Assembly: GCA_907163375.1 (NCBI GenBank)
Contig: CAJQUW010003449.1
Span: 239,545-303,544 of the forward strand
Reading direction: 5' to 3'
Length of the DNA: 64,000 nucleotides
DNA from: Prostheceraeus crozeri
Lineage: Eukaryota; Platyhelminthes; Polycladida; Euryleptidae
Part shown: piece by piece, positions 12,901-24,900 of the stretch
Layout of the letters: every line of letters begins with the position of its first letter
How positions within the stretch are numbered: the first letter of the stretch is position 1
The notes under the pieces: model-generated
Told to the model about the DNA's origin: nothing
Seen by the model: the letters and a program-made list of their open reading frames with translations, nothing else
Database searches by the model: none
Made by a program: the position numbers and the translations under genes

Positions 12901-15900
12901 TTACAGAGTTACATTAATGCGACCAGAGCTACATTTTCCTCGTCACGCGAAAGTAATGGAATTCGGATCTCGACAAATACCTCCTCCAATATAATTACGA
13001 TCGGCGATCAAAAGGCTAGAGCGCGCGATGAAGTTCTTCGATCTTCATGCTTAGTAAATCATTTTTCAAAGCCTCAAATTTCAGATGGACCCTTCTTCAT
13101 GATGCAGGACATTCATGCGACGAAAGGAGGAACCCTATTTGGATGATTGAGATTAACATTTAAGAATTTGTGGAACAACAAATTGGATGCCATGTGATTA
13201 GATATAATCGACAGTGTCAATTACATTTCGATGAATATTTTGGACTGCGGGCGTTGATGTGTACAAAAGTAGACTGCCATCTTCACGAATTTAGCATTTT
13301 TACTTCACCATGCCCCAGTCATGAAAAGGTCGATAGCAATGTAAAGGGTGGGGGGGCAGCCTTCATACACCGGCAACTCATCAGGTTAGTAACCTCTTGA
13401 AAGCAGTGGTGCCACTCCAGGATGACATACTCGAACTCAGGACCTTCTGCACCTTCGCATCGATGTGTTGACTTCCAACCGATTTTACTTCCTCTTACTC
13501 CGCTTTTGAGCTATCATGTCACCTACGACTAAATTACAATATCTAACCGGACATTAGATCTGTCCTAATCAACTAATTCAACATGAAGGCGATTCTTCTC
13601 TATCTACACTTCCCTGCACAATCCGTCCATGGAGTGCTACATGGTTATTACATGGCCCTTTACCAGTTCCCCTTACACCGTGCCTCAGGCGAATGAAATA
13701 CGAGGACTTCGGGATGGAACGTGAAATTGACGTTTTCAAATCTATGGCAACAGCAGACAATGACCGCTAAGGATTCTGATTCAACATATGCACATGCTAC
13801 TTTCTAGAGCAGTTGTCCTATCACTGTAATTGGTAGACGTGTGTTCCAGGGTTGGAACCGACCGGGGCCGGACCGGCGTCATCAAAACCAAACGATCGGG
13901 AGTGTTGCTGCAGCTATACAAACGTCAATCAAAATTTATCGCGTGCAGTTAGCTATCAAACAATTACCCGCGATCAACGGTCAAATGTTCGGGTAGTAGG
14001 TCCTAGGTTGCATTGAAATCCATTACTCATCGCATCTCTAAGCTCCACGTGTCATATAAGCCATCCCATGTAGTGAAATTATTCAAGATCTGGAATAATT
14101 TAGCAATAGATAGGCTGAGGAATACACAATGCTTCCAAAATTCATGCTGGCTAGAATACGTGATTCTGGAAACTTTATTTGAGATAAAGTAGGGTTTAAA
14201 CTACATGTATAAGTTGCCGGCAATCATTTTTTTAACTATTTAAAGAATAGTTCGCAACATCTATATCACAAAGCCTACACGCAGATATTCCCAAATTATG
14301 TATATATTCCCAAACTTTACATGCGTTATGATTGACTAAGCAATTTATTCTAGAATGAATGTCGTCAACGGTCGACATGGGTCTAAGGGTCTAATCAAAT
14401 TAACAGGCCGACCGGTATTCAAATTTGCGGCCGGTTCCAACCCTGGCATGTTCATTACAGCAAAGCGATGCTTGTGACCAGGAAATTGACTTACCGCCAA
14501 TAATTGGTCTCCTCGTTGTAATTGTCCACTTAGATCTGCGATACCACCGACTGGGATAAAAGAAATGAAAATCCCTTCTCCATTATCACCACCAACTATA
14601 TTGAAGCCAAGACCAGAAGCGCCTTTTCTCAGCACAATTTTGCGCGGCTGATTTCTGTGAATAAATGCAATAACTCGCTGAACACTAAAGCTACGATGTG
14701 TCATTGAATCTAACAATGCAAGACATGACTTAGCGTAATCGGAGAATACTATCGGTATTGTTTCTAAGATACATAATTACTACCGATTAGATTGATCAAG
14801 CATCTTGTTTCTTTCTTTATATATTCAGATCATGGGTATTCGATAAAATGAAATATCGAACACTTTCCTTTATGGAAAATTTGTAATTGTGCCTTGTTGG
14901 AGATAAATATGGAAGGTAGCACAAATTCATGAAATAAAGAAATTGCGCAAGAAACCTGCTGCGAAGGGAACCAGAAAGTCGGCAAAAGCGTTCACAGGAC
15001 TCTCAATCATCATTGACATCCCTTAAAATATATTCTCCCAATCTCATGATATACTGTATCAACAACTTGTATTTTCCTAAGGTATGCTCGAACGACTAAT
15101 ACAAATTCAGGAATTCAAATATCATGACAAAGTATTAATTACTAGACAAAATGATGATTCAATAAGAAATTGAACTAGCGTGTTTATTATACAACAAGAT
15201 ATGCTAGCATGCACATGTGTTTGTCTTGAGCTATCACGAAACTCAAGTTTTCAACACAGCACAAAGTGTCGATATAGGCAACAGGAACTCACGGACCATC
15301 AAATTAGTGCTACATTTCAATGCCTGAGAATGTAAATGTTTGAAGCAAATACTTCAAAACCACTGTTTATATAGAGAAAAAACATTATGCGCATTCCGCT
15401 ATTGCTAAGCAATGAATTAATATAAAGAATTTTGGGAAAGGTAAAGGCGCAGAATTTAAAATACATCGAGTGCGATGTTTTCTTATCTATCATGTTCTAT
15501 CAAATACGTACAGTGACCTTATCCCTCCTTGACCATTGCTCGATAAACTCGTTCATCAATGAAATACCGAAGAATAGCTTCCTCATCCGGCATAACTGGC
15601 TGCAAGATTCTTCTGCCGAATCTAAGCCAATAGATAATCATCAAATGACATATGGTTATTAATAGCGAGACTGCTACGAGAATGACAAGCCTTTTCAACT
15701 ATCATGCATTCAACTGAAACCACAGTCACTTCATCAATAACAATAACCAGAATGTAAGTGAATGCAATCTGTCATTTACATTGTCTATGTATGAGAAACG
15801 GATAAAAGTTAACAGACCTGGAATTCACACAAATGCCACGCAAATATGCCGATGTTGGGACAATAGGAATTATTCGCAGAGATGTTCTAGTCTTTCGTGT

Positions 15901-18900
15901 AAGGAGAAACGAACCCAGCCTGTTCCGGTCACAACCGCAGTGTGCGAGCCGCAACTATGGAGCGGAACATAAACCCCGTCAATGCATTTTTAAGGCGTGC
16001 TCGCATTAGGGAGATAAACACCAAGATGTCCGAGTCGCATTCACATGACGAATATACTTCAATGCATACTCGCATGAGGATTCCATCTGATTAAATACCC
16101 TTACAATTTCAGCTGCCCTTCTTCCGTTTTTTGGAAAAATTACTTTGATTGGCAGTTGCGCTCAAATACCTCGTCCTAGACGGAGAATGGAATATTGAGC
16201 ATTATCCACGTTACTAAAGTTTCTGCATTCCGTCGAGTGTCTGTGGTGAGGTGAGAGTCAAAGATTTACAACCATGAAATAATGCACAACAAACTTGCAC
16301 TTTCAGCAACCGGACTTTTAGAAGGAGGATCATTCGCAAGTTTTCATCATGTGAGTACTACTGATATTTCCCGGCAGCAACTTAGTTTCGTAGAGGTATT
16401 CTAAACCTTCGAATCTGTCTATAGCAGATGGTAAGTCATGGACAGACAGTACTTAGCACTTCTAGTTCACTCGTCTTAATCTGCTGCCGCTATGAATCAA
16501 GGAGTCTACCAGCAAGTTTTTATCATAGCCATCAATTGTTGCGATTTTACGCTCGACCACAAGACATCTAAGCACACACACACACATTTGAATGTGTAAT
16601 GCCTCTCTCTTATAACCTTTGATTACTGATGCAGTCTCGCGCAACAATACATTTGAGCAGCTCAATGCAAAGTACTGTTACCTTGTGCAATTGAATGACA
16701 GCTGCTGCATGATAATTCACGTACACATTATGAATCTTATCTGTTGTGACTCAAAGACAAACATTGGCTAGATGAGAAGTCAAAACTTCAATACTTCACG
16801 TCTGTTTAGGAAATATGCTGATGAACTTATTTAAGTATATGAAGTCGAAGATTTTTTTGATCGACAACTCCTGGCAGTATTACAACAAAATAACAATGGA
16901 TGTCAATTAACTCCCCTAACGAACATTCACTTTATTCCCATCGAAATTGCTTGCAATTTGATGACGCTAAGATATATTTTGATGATCAATTATTTTTAGT
17001 GTCGCAGCTTGTCAAAGCACGAATGATTCTGCTGCTGGAGGCAATGCGCAGATAGAATGACAGTCGACATATGTGTCGCGATTGCTGACTTGGCCACACA
17101 TGCTGTGTCATCTACCTCCTAAATAATGCGCCGACATATGTAAGCAGTCAGACCAGCAAGTGCTGAACTCAATCCACACATCTGAACGACTTGTACTTTA
17201 ACAAGCCCATCAATGAGGATTTCAAATGCCTGACGTACACCTCGCAAAAACTGAATTATCTTAAGGGTAGTCGATCTTCGAATGTTGTCGTTTTAGTCAC
17301 TAGCAGTCATTTAAAGAGAAGACAATGGTATTCACTCGCTAGCCAAAGGTGAATGCGTTTATATCCATCAGTGGTTAAAGTTACATGAGACAACATTCAG
17401 ACAGAAAGCATACGACCATAAACAGTTACTGATATTTCAGAAATTCATATATCGAAAGAGAAGAGGTGCTTTCATCAGTACAAACACAGAAAATCTTGTA
17501 TTCGACATTGAAACTACTGTACTGGCGAAAAATACCGGCCGTCGGCCGAGCACCTCGGATTAATAAATAATTGTTAGGTTGATTTTCTTCAAAAAATTGT
17601 TAAACAAATAATACTATTTCTTGCATTTCAACAATCGCAAAAACAATAACTACACTATATTGAAACACTAGATGTGCCACCATGGGTATGAAACATGTCT
17701 AGTAAGTAATGCAATGTAATGCACTAATAACATTTATTCACCTTTTTGGGGTATCAGTCCATGTGCTATCCCTATTGCCTCTCGGTGGCTGCTTCGCTCT
17801 TCCGTGTCCTCGTCTTCGCAATTTGAGGTCTTCATGGGATACTTTGCTTTAACTTTTCCCATTAACAAAATGTTCACTCAACTGTTGAGTGATTATGAAG
17901 TAAGGTTACTGCTAAGCGCCGACCCAGGTAAATGAAAACACGGAGTGTCCGAACACTCCGTGTTTTCATTTACCTGGGTCGGCGCTTAGCCGTAACCTTA
18001 CTTCATATATTAATTCACAAGGTATGGCCGAACGCTTACAGTCTATGTTGAGTGATTGTTACAAAAAAAGGATTTTTAGAATCCTAAGTAGGAGCTATTC
18101 AGAGAATGACGCTAGACGACTGAGGGACGTTTCCTGAAGATTAATTTTACTTGATTTGTTATGTCCAATGAAATTGATATGCTTTACATTAAAATTCACG
18201 CTTAATAGCACATCGATCCCTAGTCTAAAGTAAAGCTGTTCATAGGGCCCTTTTAGTAGTTGCTGATATAAGTGCTGTAATAGAATTGGCTGATTTCCTA
18301 GGCCTTCAAGTGTTAGCCTCCAGAAATAATTAATTTAGAAACTAGCCGTCTCGGAAAAATAAATAATTGGCGGTCTTTTTGTTTCTCGCCAGCATAGTAT
18401 TTCAGATATGCATGATAATGGCGGCATCATTATTTAATGCTACAATCATTGCACAATACAATTACAATTTATTAATGTGTTAAAAATGAACACCAAGTAA
18501 TCAAACTGTTAACCGCAGCATTCAAACAGTGATGAAGGTCAAAATCAAAATTAAACAAATTAAGAAGACTTCAACTTTCTAAAACAACTGACAGTCATTG
18601 ATTATTCAAGGAGAGACATGCGTGTTTTATCAATTTCTACCATTGCAAAGGCCTGAGCCAAGCAACGAATAAGTGATTTCGGTTTTTCAGTAAGTGAGAC
18701 GTTGTCACAGTCACACCACGAGCTTAGCACACCTGGAACTGTTAAATTATCAAACGCACACACTTCTTCGACATCCAGTTTGAGTGAAGGATAATTTGAT
18801 TTCACTGTTTAACTGAAATCATAATGTTTTATATCATTTTTTTCATTCTCAGTAAATGCTGCATGTAAGTTATCTGAGAAGTTAACAATGTTTAGAGAGT

Positions 18901-21900
18901 TTCAATTCAACATATAAGACACAGTGCATGAAACTACTTCAAAAGCGAATTCTACACGTCCATATGTCATGCAAATAAGCTTATTGGCGATTTCTGACTA
19001 TGAAGAATCAACTATCAGAGTTCAGTAAAAATTTCAAAGAAAATTGACTGGTTAACTGCCTGACACCTTTTTCATCTCCCCAGGGCAAAAACAAATAGTC
19101 TGTGCTGGTCAATGACAGGGACACAAATAGTTCATTGACATTCATTCGAAGAGATCTAAGGGCAACATGTAGACATTTTTTCATTTATTTAGTTTTTTGT
19201 CGCGGTCTACTGCCTGATTGCTGAACAGTAATCATTTCTGAGAACAATACTGAGACCAATAATGAAATGAACGATCATGCGAGTCAACAATTAAGAATGC
19301 TCAAGCAATACTGAGTAATGCGCGCTATTCCCCGAAACAATCTTCCGATTGGGCGTAAGCATGCTGATTTCCATTACCATTAAGGCTCTGATCACGTTGG
19401 GCCGGCGTGTCGGGATTTTATTCCATCATAAAATAAAATCATTTGTCGTAACTGAGTGAGAGAGGGATTGCTCAAAAGAAGTATTTTGGAACTAAAAGTG
19501 ACTGAAAAGAACCTCTCGCACCCACAGACATTGACCCAGTGGGGCTGTGCACCCACAGCTCAACCAACAAACAATCATGAACCTGACTGGGTCAGTACAC
19601 TTCACACCGAAGATTTGGAGTGGACTAATGGACTGACTGGCACTGCACATCACAGTGGAGATTTGGACGGAGTTGACTGGGTCACTACTCTTCTGTCGTC
19701 ACTGGGCACTTTAAGGCTGAGCTGATTGGGTCAATACTCCTCAACTGGAGATTTGGACGGAGCCTACTAAGTCATTGTTCCTCACACTAAATACTTGGAC
19801 GGAGCTTACTAAGTCATAGTTCCGCACACATTATCTCCTCGATGTTGATAACATTAAAATAAAAATTAACCGTCATCGATTGAACTTTTCATGCATTTAT
19901 ACAACATCACAAATAGAAAGCTTCATCTAAGAGATTCCACATCCAAGTTGAAAACATGACAATTCTTTAAACTGTGAGTTGAAATTGTCCTGATTTGTCA
20001 AGAGGATTTGTTCAGGATCGCATGTCGCAACTGGTACTCTCTGATGTCAATTTTTAAGAGAGATGGTCATGCCTTCATCTTGGAGCGAAGAAAAATTCTT
20101 AGAAAGTTCTTTGTGACCGGATTCCATGATAGCGATCAATATGCAGGCTTCAAATCATTCAAAACAATAATCTGAGAATCAATCAATCGAATTCGTTTCT
20201 TCAACAAGAAAAAGAGTTGAAACTGAAGGGAACAATCAAAGGGGACCACGTCCAGGAAAAATAGCCTCCAACCGAGAATAAGTTACAACACAAATTTTAT
20301 TGCATCATAAATAATTTTTGGATCGTGCTTAATCACATCCAATATCATAGTCCAAAGAGGAGTCAAATCGATCCTCAAAATAAGAATCACTTTCAGTCAC
20401 AGCATTAGCAAAATGACTATTTGAAGATTTCTTTTCTCAAAGAAAGGGTCAATTTGTAAATAGCAAATAATTAGCAGAGATGAGCTCTACCTTCTGATAG
20501 TCGAGAGATTAAGACCATTTATCGAATTAAAGAACTGGTTTGGGATGATATCCATCCAATTTCTTTAACGAAAATTGTGGACGTGTTATCGAAAATCCCA
20601 AACAGATGAAGATGCAAAAAATGGAAACATCGTGTTGTCTTTATTCCTCTCGTCAGGCGCAAGTTTCACGGACCAATCGAAGAAATTAATTTTTGGTTAC
20701 AGGGCGCCTATAAGATGGCGAGGGAATAGAGCATGCAAGTCATATTACCTGTACCGATATAGACTGAAGATCTTTCGAGTCAGAAATTCGACAAAGAAAC
20801 ACGCTATCAGCAGGAATACTCAACACTGTGGAAGAATAAATACTGACTGTTACATGCGGAAGTTGTAAACCACGATTTAGTTATCTATCATTTCTAAAAC
20901 AGATGCAGTGGCCGTGGTCGTTTTGCGTCAAGGAGTACAGAGATTAATCCCTGATCACCTTAAATTCAGAATGACACATATCTTGCTTTCTTACACTCAT
21001 CAATTAAAGGTAGATTAAAACTGGAGATGTGGACGTTTTTAGTTTACGTCTGCGATTGTCAAGGTACTTTATAGGTTTACGTATTTAGGTCAGTTTGGGA
21101 TCAACTCCATAGGTGAGTTCAAGTAATGCCAGCCATCAATGTCACAGTTGTGTAATCAGATTGATGGCAAAATCGTTCATGAATTTTTGAAGTATGAGAA
21201 ATTTCATAAACATGTGAGTCATATACATTAAATATAGCGTATTTATATGAATGTTTTTATAGGAGCATACTTCTTCACTACGAAGGAATCTTATCTATAA
21301 GAGCATGCATTGGAGTCTTATTTTCATCGTGTCTTCGTTTATCAAGTTATCTGTAATTATGTGGATGAATTACATTATTCATTGAGTTTGCAAACTTAGT
21401 CGGAAAGTTTCGGAAATAAATATTACTTTGGATATGTGAAGATGCTTTACATCATTCCAGAAATAAATTAGGAATCCAAGTATTATAAAATCCAACTTTC
21501 TTTTTTGTTAATAACCGCCACATATTTCGTCCAGCTCTTGAGTCATCGTCAGAAGGAAGATCTCGTCATCTTAACATTCTTAACTTAGTCTATAGATTAC
21601 TTCTAACACTATTCTTATATTATCATTAAGATTTTTGATCTTTTCACAAGATTTATAATCTTTTTCAGTCATCACATTTTTTCTTTTACTTTTTGATGTA
21701 CGTAAAATATAGAGATCAATAAATCAACTTTAGAGTAAAATCAGTTCAGAAAAAAGACGCAGACCTTCACAACCTCATCCATTAACTTTCGATTTGCTTA
21801 GCCAAGTACGTCATTAAATAGAAAGCAGTAGCACATGCATCTGTAAATTCCGAATCAAAAAGATTCTCGAAGTTCATTTTAAGGAACATGATTGAACTTG

Positions 21901-24900
21901 CTTGCTGCTATACATAGCTCCATTTTATCTTATATTGATTTTCTCGAGTTGCCTACATCATCAGAATTGAATGTTGTAGCTTATTTGATAGAAACATGTG
22001 TATCAGCTACTGATACCTTCCTCTATAACGACAGTAAGACATGTCTACCTCATGTATTAGTTTCCTCGCATACTGAATAAAATTACTAGTGTATGTGAGA
22101 AATTCGGCATTGCAAATGATTAGGTAAGGAAAACATAGTCTGTTTGAGTGGAATAAGCGTAATAAATTTATGTGATTCTATGGACAGGTAACGACAGAAT
22201 GGTCTATGATGTCATCAGAGAATAAGACACTACTGATATTCGCGGAGTTGTAAATTTAAACATTCTCTGCAGCAAAGTTTTATTGAGGAGATAATTATGT
22301 ATGAAAATGATTACAATTTAGCGTAGATACAGTTTAATTCATACTATCAAGCACTTTTTTTCAGTACTTAACCGCTCAGTTGAAATCTTTATTTGCACTC
22401 AAGGTATCGATAAAGTCAAAGATTACAATTTTTTTTCATTAGAAGGTCATTGATATCTTGAAACACTCGGTGTAATTCTCCGTAAAAACGTTCATCCTTT
22501 TATCGCATAAAAACATTATTTCTAATAACAAAATCGAAGGAAATAAGATTCCTTTAAGCTTACCTTGGCATTCTTTGAAAGAAAAATTCCTTATCAATCG
22601 GTCTCCTGAAATAGATAACATTGATTTAACTCAATAAACTAGAATAGGGCTTACCATGAATTCATAAATAAAAACAAAGTTGGAATCCACGGTCCAGCCA
22701 TGTGACAGACATGCTATTACAAGACATTTCACCGTCCTACAAGGTGATACATTCAATTTTGGACACTATCCTAGACATCAGCTCTTTCAAATCTAGTAAG
22801 CATTTTCAATGAAACGTGATATGAAGAAAATTCTATTGCTGATTCGCACGGAATACAAAACCTTACCTGATACGCATGCTTGCGAGTGCATTACAAATTA
22901 GGCATGATTTGGGATTAGAATATACGAAGAAGTTATTTGTGACGCTAACTAGCTGAGATAGATATCACATATTAAATACCTTACGATCAAATTCGCCTAC
23001 AAGATATGTGCACAGGGCAACTTCTGAACAGGTTTACCACTAAATTAAGTGCAGGATAATTAGTGAGTCAATTTTTTAACGAGATATTTTGATTAAGTCG
23101 CATATTAATAATGCTTTCCAGCAGATGCAACTTCCACAATCATCGACTATTTAGTGAAAGTTGCTTTAATAATCAGACAAGTAGCTGCCTTCTCAACAGA
23201 GTACATTCCATTGTTAATCGCGATTGGGTATTAAGCGAAAAATTGGTTCACATCAATTATGAATGAATCCTAATTTAGATTTCGTTCTCAGAGTTGGGGT
23301 TCAAAACTAATCTAAGTACATTTTTATATCAACTTTTCTCTGGCCGATTAGGTCAGCTGCCGGATTCCTATGCACATCCACGTAACAATTGCTTGTACAA
23401 TGTACATAAAATGCGAACAGAAATTGGTATTTAGCATTATCGTTTGCAAATTCAAATATTGATCCCGAGCTCTGAGGAGATTTGAATTATTTCATTAATT
23501 GTGATGTCTGTTGTTCAGGTGAAAAACTATCTTGAGACAGTTCTTTTTTACCATAGGATGCACTGCTGATGGCGGCAAAGAAGTCAAACGTTTTTTAATT
23601 CGTAGGCGTTTACATAATGCTCTCATCTCTCGAATTTTTCTTTTTTCGACATATTTTGGGATTTATGTGATGGCCATGGAGCTGAGTAAGTATATCAGTT
23701 CTACACAGTAATTGTAAGGACCCCTTTAAAAACGACCATGAAAGGGACTTACAAAACATGACCACCTTGTGCAGAGGTTGTACGCACTACTGCTGAGGTT
23801 ATGGCGTACTAACACTTCATCTTTTGAGCGCAAAAAGTAGAGTGGGTCTTCTTTGCGCATACGATTTCGAATTGAGACCAACAATTGAAAACTAGACCTC
23901 AGAAGGCGAAATAAAGAGCCTTTCATGGTTGCAGTAAAAAGATTCTACAGAAACGCGTGGATCTAAGTAAATAGAGAAAACCGAAGTAAAGTGCATTGTC
24001 TTGTCTTCTAAACTGGAGGCAATGTCATCTATGTATAATTCTCATTATTATCACGAGCTTCTACTATCATCACTCCTACCAATTTGCATTCAATTTCCAG
24101 ACAAAATTTATTTATTTCAGTTTCACCAGAAGCAAGAGGCCATGCCATCAAGTTAAGGGTCAAACCGCTTCCGTGCACTAGCCAATCCCACCATGTTATG
24201 GTTGGTAATATATTGACAGATGTCATTCAGGAATTTAACAACTGAATCAACAAGGATATGACACTCTGGGTGTCAAGTTTTGCACAGATAGCTAATTTTC
24301 ACCGAGTGTCACCCTTTTGAGTTCGATATTCCAAAGTCAAACTTTGCTATCTTGCGATGAAAATAGAGACATGCTGCAGAATCAACGTCTACTAGTTTGA
24401 ATGTTTTAAAAGAATTCTTCATATATTCTAAGAATTTTCTCGTTCCTAGGTGTAGTCTCATTTCATAACTACCGTCGCAAAGGCGCTGTGTGTGAAATTC
24501 CTCTGGTTTTGAGAAAATTTACAGTACTCGCTTTATCGTTCACTGTAGACAACAATTCCACGAAATTCATGATCACGACTGTAACTGAAATTTGCCTTCG
24601 AATCGAATCTTACATGTATATTCTAACTAGTATCGAGAGGACCAATCCTTCATGACAGGGTTTATCTCAGTCAAGTAAAACGTCTCAGTGCTGCTTAGTC
24701 TGTGATATCCTTCTATGACAGTACAAGCCTATCCTTAACCCAATGTGACTAAGTTCGACCAAATTTGGTGAAAGCGGAAAAATTGAAATATGTGGGGGAG
24801 GGGAAAAAGAGAAGTACCGTGAGTTTAATTGTATTCAAAATTCTCGTTTAGACAAAGTTTAGATAAGCACATCTATGCAGGATGTCTAGCTGTTGCTTAG

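Larger units (their letters stand above)
14655..20748 (-). other. dlg intron between candidate linker exon and PDZ3
   Basis: 6.1 kb. It holds an exon-like reading frame at 17750-17868, a 112-bp palindrome within a duplicated-target insertion (17895-18046), and a tandem array (19480-19830). Confidence 0.6.

Noticed and set aside
16110-16170. Open minus segment ending in a GTAAGG donor
   Set aside because: No credible acceptor; composition alone is not enough.
22563-22604. 42-nt segment with good acceptor and donor on the minus strand, considered as a dlg cassette exon
   Set aside because: No protein similarity and it does not solve the phase requirement; left as unproven.
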